NCBI RefSeq assembly: GCF_042676245.1
Contig: NZ_JBHTKA010000008.1
Span: 62,001-126,000, forward strand
DNA from: Ohtaekwangia kribbensis
GTDB lineage: Bacteria > Bacteroidota > Bacteroidia > Cytophagales > Cyclobacteriaceae
Length of the DNA: 64,000 nt
Direction of reading: 5' to 3'
A model generated the notes under the pieces. That model ran no database searches and was not told the origin of the DNA. It saw only the letters and a program-made list of their open reading frames with translations. Made by a program: the position numbers and the translations under genes. Shown here in pieces: positions 26,954 through 36,681 of the stretch (position 1 is the stretch's first letter; every line of letters starts with the position of its first letter).

Positions 26954-27652
26954 ATGGGAGCTTTAATTATTGGTCTTTTTTTCATGGCAGTGGGATGGAT
27001 TGTGAGTTCGAGGCTGAAGAGTAAATTCAGAGAATATTCGCAAACACATCTTACCCGCGACTTAACAGGTGCTGAAGTAGCACGCCTGATGTTAGCGGAC
27101 AATGGTATACACGATGTACAGGTAACGCATGTTGAAGGCGAGCTTACCGACCACTATAATCCTGCTACTAAAACAGTAAACCTGAGCGAGCCGGTATATT
27201 TTGGCAGAAACGCTGCCGCTACGGCTGTCGCTGCGCACGAGTGTGGCCACGCTGTGCAACATGCAAAAGCCTATAGCATGCTGGAGCTTCGTTCAGCTTT
27301 AGTGCCGATTCAGAACATCAGCGCAAAAGTGATCAACTTCCTGTTTATGATCATGATGTTCGGTGCCTTCTTTGCATCACAGATCATTCCGTTCGATCTC
27401 GCTATACTGATCATCATAGGATGCTACGGTGTGTTTGCTTTGTTCGCATTGATTACACTGCCGGTAGAATTTGACGCCAGCAAAAGAGCATTAGCCTGGG
27501 TACAATCCCGAGGCATTGTTAATACACAGGAATATGGTATGGCCAAAGATGCACTGAAGTGGGCTGCCATGACGTACGTAGTTGCTGCCATCGGTGCACT
27601 TACCACGCTGTTTTACTATGTGATGCTGTTCCTCGGCAGCCGTGAGGACTAA
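26954..27652 (+). CDS. Membrane zinc metallopeptidase, YugP family
   Basis: Integral-membrane protein of 232 residues of the Zn_peptidase_2 (YugP) family. An N-terminal membrane anchor (3-19) is followed by a soluble stretch GAEVARLMLADNGIHDVQV, then DHYNPATKTVNLSEPVY and the zinc site AAHECGHAVQHAKAYS with HExxH starting at His95, and two or three membrane helices after 115 (INFLFMIMMFGAFFA, LAILIIIGCYGVFALFALI). E(F)DASKRAL after the third helix is family-specific. Substrate unknown. It stands alone, with a strong terminator 66 bp downstream. Confidence 0.92.
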   Translation: MGALIIGLFFMAVGWIVSSRLKSKFREYSQTHLTRDLTGAEVARLMLADNGIHDVQVTHVEGELTDHYNPATKTVNLSEPVYFGRNAAATAVAAHECGHAVQHAKAYSMLELRSALVPIQNISAKVINFLFMIMMFGAFFASQIIPFDLAILIIIGCYGVFALFALITLPVEFDASKRALAWVQSRGIVNTQEYGMAKDALKWAAMTYVVAAIGALTTLFYYVMLFLGSRED

Positions 27653-27717
27653 CGTTAGTAAACGTTTGAAAAAGTATTAGAAAAAGATTTTAACATTACT
27701 ATAACGGATTTATTTTG

Positions 27718-27751
27718 CAAGCCTGGGTATACGCCCGGGCTTGTTTTTTTT
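27718..27751 (+). terminator. Terminator after the metallopeptidase gene
   Basis: Ten-base-pair GC-rich stem (27718-27727 with 27734-27743, one G-T pair), six-base loop TATACG, then eight T residues at 27744-27751. Confidence 0.93.
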
Positions 27752-27799
27752 ATACCTTAAACTGTTATTGATAACGTGTACTCATTAACCTGACCATAT

Positions 27800-28939
27800 A
27801 TGAATTTTCAACTCACAGAAGAACAACTTGCTGTTCAACAAGCTGCACGCGATTTTGCCAACAACGATTTATTACCTGGTGTGATTGATCGCGACACCGA
27901 ACAAAAATTTCCAAAGGATCAAATTAAAAAAATGGGCGAGCTCGGCTTCATGGGCATGATGGTCGACCCTAGGTATAATGGTGGCGGTATGGATACTATA
28001 TCCTATGTGCTGGCGATGGAAGAGATCTCTAAAATAGATGCATCTGCATCGGTATGTATGTCGGTAAACAACTCACTTGTTTGCTGGGGCTTGGAGAAAT
28101 TCGGAACAGAAGAGCAAAAAGAAAAATATCTGAAACGCCTGGCTACGGGAGAAGTTATAGGGGCATTCTGTCTTTCAGAACCGGAAGCAGGATCAGACGC
28201 TACCAGTCAACGTACCACAGCCGAAGATAAGGGTGATCATTATTTATTGAACGGAACCAAAAACTGGATCACCAACGGCAACAGTGCGAGTGTATATATA
28301 GTCATCGCTCAAACAGACATTTCGAAAAAGCATAAAGGTATAAATGCGCTGATCGTGGAGAAAGGCATGCCGGGCTTTGTTGTCGGTAAGAAAGAAGACA
28401 AGATGGGTATCCGCGGTTCTGATACGCACTCATTGATGTTTACGGATGTAAAAGTGCCGAAAGCAAATCGCATCGGTGAAGACGGGTTCGGATTTACGTT
28501 CGCGATGACAACACTAAATGGTGGCCGCATTGGTATAGCATCACAAGCGCTGGGTATTGCTGCCGGTGCGTATGAGCTGGCTCTTAAATATTCGAAGGAG
28601 CGTAAAGCATTTGGTAAAACATTGGGCGAGCACCAGGCTATACAGTTCAAGCTGGCGGATATGGCTACCAAGATCGATGCGGCCCGTTTGCTTGTACATC
28701 AGGCGGCCTGGTTAAAGGATCAGAAAAAAGATTTTGTCAAGGCAGCAGCGATGGCTAAACTATATGCCTCACAAATTGCACAGGATGTTACTACCGAAGC
28801 TGTACAGATTCACGGTGGCTATGGCTATGTAAAAGAATTTCACGTTGAGCGCCTGATGCGCGATGCCAAAATCACACAGATATACGAAGGCACTACCGAA
28901 ATACAGAAGATGGTAATTTCGCGCGAGTTGCTGAAGTAA
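27800..28939 (+). CDS. Acyl-CoA dehydrogenase (short-chain type)
   Basis: Flavoenzyme of 379 residues catalysing alpha,beta-dehydrogenation of acyl-CoA with electrons passed to ETF. The N-terminal helical domain (MNFQLTEEQLAVQQAARDFA), the FAD/substrate signature FCLSEPEAGSDA, WITNG in the middle beta-domain, and RKAFGKTLGEHQAIQFKLADM then QIHGGYGYVKEFHVERLMRDAKI at the C-terminal domain are all intact. The catalytic base is Glu363 in YEGTTEIQ, at the position typical for butyryl- and short-chain enzymes. Chain-length preference is inference. Likely in fatty acid or amino acid catabolism. It is flanked by terminators, so monocistronic. Confidence 0.95.
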   Translation: MNFQLTEEQLAVQQAARDFANNDLLPGVIDRDTEQKFPKDQIKKMGELGFMGMMVDPRYNGGGMDTISYVLAMEEISKIDASASVCMSVNNSLVCWGLEKFGTEEQKEKYLKRLATGEVIGAFCLSEPEAGSDATSQRTTAEDKGDHYLLNGTKNWITNGNSASVYIVIAQTDISKKHKGINALIVEKGMPGFVVGKKEDKMGIRGSDTHSLMFTDVKVPKANRIGEDGFGFTFAMTTLNGGRIGIASQALGIAAGAYELALKYSKERKAFGKTLGEHQAIQFKLADMATKIDAARLLVHQAAWLKDQKKDFVKAAAMAKLYASQIAQDVTTEAVQIHGGYGYVKEFHVERLMRDAKITQIYEGTTEIQKMVISRELLK

Positions 28940-28956
28940 TGTCTGCAAACTCATAA

Positions 28957-29000
28957 ACGACCATGTGCTACCCGTTACAGCACATGGTCGTTTTGTTTTT
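28957..29000 (+). terminator. Terminator between acyl-CoA dehydrogenase and the macroglobulin gene
   Basis: Perfect 13-bp stem (28957-28969 with 28979-28991), nine-base loop, followed by a T-rich tract to 29000. It lies between two convergent genes and may stop both transcripts, although the T run favours the plus strand. Confidence 0.9.
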
Positions 29001-32000
29001 TAGGGATTAATCGTTACCGTATTTCCTTTCGTCCAATATTTAAATTCATCGGTATAGTATAGGTAGGCCGTGCTGGCAACACTCGTATACCTTCCGGGTA
29101 CTTCAGCTTTCAGGTCAAGGCGAATTGTTCGCGTTGCAGCGGGTTCCAGTTCGCGATAATATATAGCAAGCTTATCGCCTATGATCTCATAAAAGTCAAA
29201 TACACTCTTCTCCTGGAGCTCTTTTAGCTGCCAGGGTTGGAGGCTTAGTCCGGCAGGTATACCAACCAGTGCTACCGTCATCGGTATACCTTCGTTGGTT
29301 GTATTTTGAAGCGTGGCCGTCATGCGCACCGTATTGTTTACCTGTAATCTTTGCTGAGCCAGCGATGTCTTCAAAGTTACCTTACACTGTTTATTGCTTA
29401 CCGGTGTTTTGGTGTTCCACTGAATGTTTACAGAATACGGCAAGGCCGAACCTGTATCCTCGAATTTTACCTGTACTATATTGTTCCCCGTCTTCAAGTG
29501 CTGACTCAGATCACCAATCACAATTTTATCGCGCGTATCTTTCGTGTACGGTTGTGTTCCTGCCAGTACTTTATTCACAGAAACGCTCATGGTCCCGCTA
29601 TCACGTTCGGTCCGCATATAGCGTGCATATTCTGTAAGTACTTTCAGTGCGAGTGCAGTGGCCTGTGTTGAACCGAACATTCCGTACGAGCGTTTTGAAG
29701 CAATGAATTGAACGCAAGCCCTGATCAGGTCTATATCCTGTTCTTGCGCTTTGAGTAAAGCTAACGTCCACAACGACACCGTTTCATTCGTAAGTGAATT
29801 ACCATAACTGCGTACAATGGAATGATCGACTTTAAGCTCTTCAAATGAAACCGCCCGGCATTGCTCACGAAAGTATCGTGTGAGTCGTTCGTACTCTTTC
29901 ATCTTACCTATACTAAACGATGCATTCGCCATCAGTGCCATTCTGTACATATCCTTACTCTTCCACGCTTCCTCCAGGCTATAATTATACTCTACTTCCA
30001 CTGCAGTCGTGCCCGTTTCCGTGAGTGCATATACCACGTAGGCGTTGGTCACCTCCGCAGAAGCTGCAGCAAAACCATATTTACCTTTGTTCTGCTTAAA
30101 TGTACCATCGCCCCGCCTGCGGCTTAAAAGCCATTCTTGTGTTCGTTTCATCATAGCTTCATTAACCCCGGCATATATTTTTTTCATTTCGAAAAACTCG
30201 AGAAGACCATAAGCTGTTAATCCCTCATGTGCCGGTGGACTGCCAAACCACTCAAAGCCACCGCCATCAATTTCATACGCCATTAATTGTTTATAGCCGT
30301 TGCTGATATAGGTGCTTGCCATTTTTTCTACATCAGGCCGCACGTCTCCGCTCTGTTTCAAAAATTGCAGCGCAAGTATATTTGGGAATGTACTGGAAGA
30401 CACCTGCTCAAAACAACCATGCGGAGCCTGAAGTATAGATTCTGCCCCGGTAAATAAATCAGCCAGTACATCTGTAAAGGCTACTGCCTCACCTTTTAAC
30501 GATCCGGCTTCCATGTCCTGAATCGTAAAGTTTATATTCTTTTCTACATCTTTTGCAGAGAAGCTTAACTTAACCGGAAACCCTACCGGGTGAACTTCGA
30601 TATCGTGTTTTACCTCATCACTAAATGTATTACCCGTCAGTCTCATCGCGATGGAAAATTTACCTTCTATTCCACGCGGTATAATTTTTACCCAATATGT
30701 TTTTGTCTGCATCGGGTCAACATCAACAGCAAGCTCTGTTTCACTTAAAGCACGCAGCTGCTCCGGCATGGCAACTGATAATTTACCTTTAAGTGTTTTG
30801 GCGGTTGTGTTCTTTAACATCACCGGCAAATGCAGCGTATCTTCATACCCAAGAAAATCAGGAATTTTTACATCGAGCGAAAATGGAAGCTGCGTGAAAT
30901 ATACCTCCTCTCTGCGGCCTAAAAGTCCGTTACCCGTAATTCCTTCTGCTGTTATTCGGAATGCCGAGGCTGCGTCATTGTTATAGAATGTTACTTTGGC
31001 TTTTCCATCTTCATCCGTTACAACGGTGTGATTCCAATATATAGTGGTACGAAAATCTTTTCGTACTTCATCCGAACGTTGTTCGGGAACCTCCACAAAG
31101 AATTCACGTGTAGATGAAAAATTACGGGATGGAACCAGCTTACTGGTATATTTAAATTTTCTTTTCCGCGAATGAAAAACGGATGCTCCTGTATTTGATT
31201 TCGTTGTGATAACAATGGCTCCGTTTGCAGCAGCACTTCCATAGAGCGCAGACGCATCGGGACCTTGCATCACTTCAATCCGTGCTATACTTTCCGGACC
31301 GACTATACTACCATTTGCAAAGTTCTGATTCAGGCTTGTACCGATAAGCTGGCCATCGATAACATACAAAGGCTCTCCGCGCGCTATAGCCAGCGAACTG
31401 TTGCCGCGGATACGAAGTGATGCTGATGCCTCTGAACTGACTGCCGGCTGTTGTACCTGCAATCCGGCCACTCTTCCCTGGAGTATATTTTCGACTCCAA
31501 AATAACCGGATGCATTCTCAAGAGGTGTATCACGAATAATTGTGGTATAGCCTACCAGTTTTCTATTCTCCTCGGTGCCATACCCTACTACAATTACTTC
31601 ACTCAGCGCAGATACATCTTCCTTCATGTTGAAGTCCATATCGTCAGCTTTCGTCTCTTCGATATTCTCCACCTGGTCAGACTCCATCTCTGGTACTGCA
31701 GAAATAACTGTTTCTATTGTTTCGCGTGTAAAGGGTGATGAAGATATTGTTTGATTACTATATGAAAGCTGAACCTTTTTCGGATTCACTTCAATCTGGT
31801 CAGGCTGTTGCGTTAAAAGCAACAGTGGAACGGATGCATCTATATTTCGAAAAGCAAAATGGCCTCCACGTATCGTCTTTACCTTTGCTATCCGTCTGCG
31901 ATTGCCAAGTTCAAGGAGTATAACTTCCTTGTTTTCAACGCCTGCATTTTGTTTATCGTGTGCTATACCGGAAAGTACACTCAAACTCTCGGGAAGAAAG

Positions 32001-33646
32001 ATAATTGCCTTATCATTCTTTACTACATCTTTCCAGGTATAGCGTCTCCAGCCGTGCGTCATCAGTAAATAATCAAGTGCTTTATCAGCCTTTGGTTCTG
32101 AGGCATCAAAATAGAACGAAGGTTCTTGTATCTTTCCTTTCAGTTCCGAAGAAAGCATCATCCACGAAAGTATATTATCCTGTTTGTCATCAGCAAAGGA
32201 TATCAATTGATCATCCACCACCGACAATGAAAGCTTGGCAGGCACAGCTTTTCCAGTAGCATCTGTTGTGCGCACGGATACGGTAACTTTCTCACGCGGC
32301 TGATAATGTTTCTTGTCGGGTATAATTTCTATTTGAAGTGTCTTCTCTTTGTTCAGGTATACCAGTCGTTCGCATTCTTCCAGTCCTTCGCCATTAAACA
32401 GCGTAAACACTGCGATGCCTGAAGGAAAATCAGTAACCGGTATAGATACCTGTGTGGCACCCTTTGCTACGGAAATCTTCTTTGCATAATAAATTTCACC
32501 GTGCGTCTGGCCAACCAGAAATGCCTCTCCATTATCCGATGCATACACCGTGCAACCCAGGGATTTACCAGGTACATTTTCAAACGCTAACGTATAGCCG
32601 GACGAAACCGCAGCCGGTAAAAGCATTCGCGTATTGGTACCGACAGGCTTTGAAATCTGTGCATAATACTTTTTCCCTGCCAGGGGTGTAAACCGGAATG
32701 CCCCCATGCCCATGTGATAGCTTTCGAATGTAGCTACTTCAGCATTTGCTTCATCAACAATAACTCCGGCTATATCTGCAGCTTTTCCAAACTCGTTGGT
32801 GGCTTTAAACGCGACTACCGATGCAGCGCCTGCCACCAGGTCGCCACCTTCCGGATAAAACTGGACATCAATTTTATTAAGTACAATGGGAATGCTCCGG
32901 GTAATAGATTCCTGCATGCCATGATCGGCAACAATTACCTGAAACAGTCCGTCAGCCGTATTCAGTTTATCGGGAAGTATATATTTCAATGAAACATTTC
33001 CATCGGTGGTGGTAACGGCTTCGTGAGTATGAACTGACTCACCTTGCACCTTCACCGATAGGGACACCGTTGCACCGGCTACCGCTTCGTTCTTCAAATT
33101 CTTTACCGAAAGCGTGGCTATTACTTCATCACCCGGCCCGTATGCTTCTTTTTCAAAGTCGAGCTTCAGCAGCATGCGTGGTGTAATTATCTTTTGTACT
33201 TGTATCTCTTTTCTGAAATAAGATTCTTCTCCGAAGTTTCGCATCCACCGCGTATAGGCTTCCAGAGTATAGATGCCACCGGTAGCGAAGTCGTCCAGTT
33301 TAAAATCACCTTTAGCCGTGCCTTGCTGCACAAACAGGTCCAGCATTTTTACTTCGTTTCCCTTCGGGTCTTTCAACACCACATATACCACATCGCTCAG
33401 TGATGTCGGGTTGTGCGTATTGCTGTTCAGCACAAATGCATTGAACCATATATCTTCGCCAGGCTTATAAAATGGTTTATCGATCTGCAGGTATATCTTT
33501 TCCTCCGGGTACATTTTCGAATAAAGTCCGAGTTGCTCGGCAAGCTTTTGCAAAAAAGGATCACCACTCTGAACAAAACCTGTCAGGGTAACCATGCATA
33601 TAAAAAGAATGGCGATGTAGGTGTATTTCAGGAATTTCATAAGCAT
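29000..33646 (-). CDS. Alpha-2-macroglobulin-like protein with an internal SusC-type TonB plug domain
   Basis: Exported 1548-residue protein with a mosaic layout. After a signal sequence comes an MG2-type domain (about 46-150: KIYLQIDKPFYKPGEDIWF), further macroglobulin-like sandwiches to about 600, then an acidic linker, a complete SusC-type plug at about 682-817 (SEVIVVGYGT, SLRIRGNSS, EPLYVIDGQ, IEVMQGPDASALYGS, AAANGAIVITTK), the A2M/MG7 block from about 865 (FRTTIYWNHTVV...DEDGKAKVTF), and a thioester-type site GCFEQ at 1077-1081 beginning an all-alpha TED-like domain, ending with a receptor-binding-like sandwich. The Cys and Gln needed for a thioester are kept. The start overlaps the stop of the upstream receptor by one base (TGATG). 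No lipobox is seen. Part of a coupled two-gene system with a plug-deficient receptor; function unknown. Confidence 0.88.
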   Translation of the reverse strand: MLMKFLKYTYIAILFICMVTLTGFVQSGDPFLQKLAEQLGLYSKMYPEEKIYLQIDKPFYKPGEDIWFNAFVLNSNTHNPTSLSDVVYVVLKDPKGNEVKMLDLFVQQGTAKGDFKLDDFATGGIYTLEAYTRWMRNFGEESYFRKEIQVQKIITPRMLLKLDFEKEAYGPGDEVIATLSVKNLKNEAVAGATVSLSVKVQGESVHTHEAVTTTDGNVSLKYILPDKLNTADGLFQVIVADHGMQESITRSIPIVLNKIDVQFYPEGGDLVAGAASVVAFKATNEFGKAADIAGVIVDEANAEVATFESYHMGMGAFRFTPLAGKKYYAQISKPVGTNTRMLLPAAVSSGYTLAFENVPGKSLGCTVYASDNGEAFLVGQTHGEIYYAKKISVAKGATQVSIPVTDFPSGIAVFTLFNGEGLEECERLVYLNKEKTLQIEIIPDKKHYQPREKVTVSVRTTDATGKAVPAKLSLSVVDDQLISFADDKQDNILSWMMLSSELKGKIQEPSFYFDASEPKADKALDYLLMTHGWRRYTWKDVVKNDKAIIFLPESLSVLSGIAHDKQNAGVENKEVILLELGNRRRIAKVKTIRGGHFAFRNIDASVPLLLLTQQPDQIEVNPKKVQLSYSNQTISSSPFTRETIETVISAVPEMESDQVENIEETKADDMDFNMKEDVSALSEVIVVGYGTEENRKLVGYTTIIRDTPLENASGYFGVENILQGRVAGLQVQQPAVSSEASASLRIRGNSSLAIARGEPLYVIDGQLIGTSLNQNFANGSIVGPESIARIEVMQGPDASALYGSAAANGAIVITTKSNTGASVFHSRKRKFKYTSKLVPSRNFSSTREFFVEVPEQRSDEVRKDFRTTIYWNHTVVTDEDGKAKVTFYNNDAASAFRITAEGITGNGLLGRREEVYFTQLPFSLDVKIPDFLGYEDTLHLPVMLKNTTAKTLKGKLSVAMPEQLRALSETELAVDVDPMQTKTYWVKIIPRGIEGKFSIAMRLTGNTFSDEVKHDIEVHPVGFPVKLSFSAKDVEKNINFTIQDMEAGSLKGEAVAFTDVLADLFTGAESILQAPHGCFEQVSSSTFPNILALQFLKQSGDVRPDVEKMASTYISNGYKQLMAYEIDGGGFEWFGSPPAHEGLTAYGLLEFFEMKKIYAGVNEAMMKRTQEWLLSRRRGDGTFKQNKGKYGFAAASAEVTNAYVVYALTETGTTAVEVEYNYSLEEAWKSKDMYRMALMANASFSIGKMKEYERLTRYFREQCRAVSFEELKVDHSIVRSYGNSLTNETVSLWTLALLKAQEQDIDLIRACVQFIASKRSYGMFGSTQATALALKVLTEYARYMRTERDSGTMSVSVNKVLAGTQPYTKDTRDKIVIGDLSQHLKTGNNIVQVKFEDTGSALPYSVNIQWNTKTPVSNKQCKVTLKTSLAQQRLQVNNTVRMTATLQNTTNEGIPMTVALVGIPAGLSLQPWQLKELQEKSVFDFYEIIGDKLAIYYRELEPAATRTIRLDLKAEVPGRYTSVASTAYLYYTDEFKYWTKGNTVTINP

Positions 33647-36543
33647 CAGATTTTAATTGTGATTTGCGCACTATAACTGCGTGTAGCCGGGGCATTGAAA
33701 AGATCAAGACCAGCAGCGTGGCTATACCCGAACAGCGTTGTAGATGGATCGACACCGGAATAAGGCGTAATGAGAAACAGGTTTTTACCAACCAATGATA
33801 TTCTCAACTCTCGCATCTTTGAAAAACTGAGCGGAACAGTATACGAAACCGATGCTTCGGCAAAGCGTATCCACGATGCATCTTCTATATATTGTTCACC
33901 TACACCGGTAAATCCGTAGCGCACCCAGCGATTGTCAGTCAACGGTTTTTCGGCATCGTAGAAATTTACAAGTATCGTATTGGGCTGACCTTTTGCAGAT
34001 ATGCCTTCAAATATATACTTGCTGGTATTTCGCTGCTGCGCAGTAGCTACAGATCGGCCGAGGTAATCAAGCGCGGCTTGTGTACCGTTCCATACATCGC
34101 CTCCACGCTTGATATCAATCAGGACTGAAGCGCGGAAGCGCTTCCATCGCACAAAACCATCGAATGACATGGTCCAATCCGGCAACGGATTTCCAATTTT
34201 CTTTAACACCGGGTCAACCAACGGGAAACCATCATCGCCAATAATCTGCTGTCCGCTATTATTTCGGAGGTAGGTTGTACCATATATAGCTCCGGCAACC
34301 TCGCCCGTGGCAAGCACGGCAGCCGTGGATTGAAAACCTGCCAGCGGTATATAGGTATCGTCCGTATATACCTGAAGCGCTTTGCTATAGTTTTTATTCC
34401 ACCGAACCGACACACCCCAGTTCACCGCACGATTGTAATTGTTGTAGTTTGCTGACAGTGTTGTACCGTAATTTTTTACACGCCCAACATTGATCATTAT
34501 AAACTGATGGCTATTCCATAGCGGTGCTATAAAATCCTCCGTTACATTATTATAGTAGGCTGCATCTAAACTGAGTCGGTTAAAGCTGAACACGTTAATA
34601 CCAGTCTCAAATTTCCGTTCTGTCTCCGGGAGCAAACCGGCATTAAAGTATATTTCAGCAGACTCGCTATAGCGGCTATATTCTGAGGCCTCCATGCGCG
34701 TTGACAAATGTGACCAACCTGAATAGATCAGCGGTGCTTCGCGCAGGTTGCGAGCAATAGATGCATATACCTTGAAATTATCGAACGGATATATATACAA
34801 TAATTCCGACAAATCTATACTCGTGCTGAGTGTAGGAAATATATTAGTATATGAGTCAGATGAAAGGGTACTGGAAAAATAGGTCCGGTTAGCCGCCCGC
34901 ACATTTAGCCAGCGGTTGTTGAATTGAAAATTCAGCAGCACTTCATGTGTATTCCTGTCAAACGTTCTTCTCCTGAAATACGAAGAGTCTGCTGCCTCTA
35001 CACGACTCCACGTTTCATCTGAAAAGCCGAAACCATCGGCTCGCTCTAGACCGTGTTGCTGGTGATTAAACTGATATGAACCATGGATACTGATTTGCCG
35101 GCCGTTGCGATACACCGTATAGGAAGGTGTAATTATTGAATTGAGATATAGCTGATCTTCCTTGCGAACGGTAAGACGTCCGTCAGAATACCCTGCATAG
35201 TCGGGCGGTATACCAAATACAACATTGCTCCATTGCCGGTCGAAGCTTTCATTGATGGTGATGCTGAATCGATCGGATGTGTTATAGGTCAGCAATGTTG
35301 ATGCCAGCAGACGTTTGGCATTTTCATGATCGGGTAATTCCTGTGCAAGTCCGTACGGATTATCAACCACACCAGGAGCATAAGAGCGTATGCTTCCATC
35401 TGGGAACCGGTATGCTTCTGGATGCGATCGTGCTTGACTATCGGTCAGTCCATTGTTATTATTAAAACTTGCCGGTGTTCGCCATACAGCAGCCGTAATC
35501 GAAGTAAGATTGCCGCCACGATTTGCCAGTATACTTTCTGAATCATTATAGCGAGCAGCTGCATCTGCTACCACTCTCTCACCAAGCTTCATTTTCTTAA
35601 CCTGAAATGAAAAGTTACTGCGACTATAATCGTTACCTGGTATAACTCCTGAACGCGTTTTTCTGTCGACATCAAAAATGAGGTTGCTGTTACCAGGACC
35701 GGGTCGGGTTAGCATCAAAGTATATTCTGTGCTATAGCCGGTTCTGAAAAATGTTTCGGGGTTGTACACCATTGCAGGATTGCCGTTGCCTGTGCCCGCC
35801 TGGACAAGTTGACCTTGTTTATCAAAAGCATAATCTGATCCATCAAACTCGAGTGTCCGTAACAAAGGCCCCCAACTATATATTTCACGCTTATCGGCAC
35901 CATGCCAGTGAATGACACCTTCTCCATTACTGCCCTGGGCATATATATTCTGAAGAGCCGGTGTTTGTGTTATCCGTTCAATGGATGCCAGGGAAGAGAA
36001 TTGCAACCCGAAACCGGTTCTGACAGGATCCGTGTTTGTTGCAACCCGGTATGTTTTTGCTCCGGGTTTAAACAACATTTCGATTCTACCTACCGGCCGA
36101 ATAGCAATTATACTCTCGGGATCAATAACATCACTGCGATATATATATACAGGTGTTGTATTCGACAGGGTGGCTACGCCTCTCTGATCACGGATGGTGT
36201 CTTGCAAAAAAGCTACAGGCCACGATGTAGCGTTTACTGATCTCGTGTTTCGCTTCGAGGAGTCGATGGCTTTTTGTCCCTTATCTGTCACCAGTACTTC
36301 GCGGGTTTGCATACCGATGAATGAAAACACCAGTGTTGATCCGATCGGAGCACTCAATGAATAATAACCGTTACTGTTTGTTACAGTACCAACACGTGTA
36401 CCCTTGATAACAATATTTACTCCGGGCAACGGATAACCTTCGTTATCCTTTAGCGTTCCTGATATAACACGTTCTCGGGTCTGCGACCACACCGAACCTG
36501 CGAGAATAAATAATAGTAGTGTAAAAATGTTCCGCATAGGCAT
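33646..36543 (-). CDS. SusC-like outer-membrane receptor with a degenerate plug domain
   Basis: Outer-membrane barrel of 965 residues. Signal peptide MPMRNIFTLLLFILAGSVWS; CarboxypepD_reg-like domain at about 27-105 (SGTLKDNEGYPLPGVNIVIKG); then about 70 residues where the first half of the plug should be but the RIRG and YVIDG motifs are absent; a worn second half at about 178-216 (SSLASIERITQTPALQNIYA, GSNGEGVI instead of ASAxYGSRGANGVV); and a normal SusC barrel from about 220 (YSWGP, FFRTGYSTEYTLML, KTRSGVIPGNDYSRSNFSF), ending IKI. The barrel and regulatory domain are in good order, so this is not a simple pseudogene. The alpha-2-macroglobulin/plug gene begins inside its stop codon. No SusD gene follows. 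Substrate unknown. Confidence 0.88.
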   Translation of the reverse strand: MPMRNIFTLLLFILAGSVWSQTRERVISGTLKDNEGYPLPGVNIVIKGTRVGTVTNSNGYYSLSAPIGSTLVFSFIGMQTREVLVTDKGQKAIDSSKRNTRSVNATSWPVAFLQDTIRDQRGVATLSNTTPVYIYRSDVIDPESIIAIRPVGRIEMLFKPGAKTYRVATNTDPVRTGFGLQFSSLASIERITQTPALQNIYAQGSNGEGVIHWHGADKREIYSWGPLLRTLEFDGSDYAFDKQGQLVQAGTGNGNPAMVYNPETFFRTGYSTEYTLMLTRPGPGNSNLIFDVDRKTRSGVIPGNDYSRSNFSFQVKKMKLGERVVADAAARYNDSESILANRGGNLTSITAAVWRTPASFNNNNGLTDSQARSHPEAYRFPDGSIRSYAPGVVDNPYGLAQELPDHENAKRLLASTLLTYNTSDRFSITINESFDRQWSNVVFGIPPDYAGYSDGRLTVRKEDQLYLNSIITPSYTVYRNGRQISIHGSYQFNHQQHGLERADGFGFSDETWSRVEAADSSYFRRRTFDRNTHEVLLNFQFNNRWLNVRAANRTYFSSTLSSDSYTNIFPTLSTSIDLSELLYIYPFDNFKVYASIARNLREAPLIYSGWSHLSTRMEASEYSRYSESAEIYFNAGLLPETERKFETGINVFSFNRLSLDAAYYNNVTEDFIAPLWNSHQFIMINVGRVKNYGTTLSANYNNYNRAVNWGVSVRWNKNYSKALQVYTDDTYIPLAGFQSTAAVLATGEVAGAIYGTTYLRNNSGQQIIGDDGFPLVDPVLKKIGNPLPDWTMSFDGFVRWKRFRASVLIDIKRGGDVWNGTQAALDYLGRSVATAQQRNTSKYIFEGISAKGQPNTILVNFYDAEKPLTDNRWVRYGFTGVGEQYIEDASWIRFAEASVSYTVPLSFSKMRELRISLVGKNLFLITPYSGVDPSTTLFGYSHAAGLDLFNAPATRSYSAQITIKI

Positions 36544-36681
36544 CCGGGTTTAAGTTCATATTGCCAGGATGCAGCCCGAACAGAAAATCCATAAAAGAAA
36601 ATCAACTTTTTTTCATCACGACCGTAAATGCCTTTCCCGTTCATGAAACAGGGCTCTTTATTAAATTAGCGGCTATAGAAT

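Noticed and set aside
29000..33646. The macroglobulin/plug gene as an artificial join of two unrelated genes
   Set aside because: The frame is open over 4.6 kb, all plug motifs are in frame and in order, the flanking blocks are macroglobulin-type on both sides, and the gene is coupled to a SusC-type receptor, so a chimeric assembly is unlikely.
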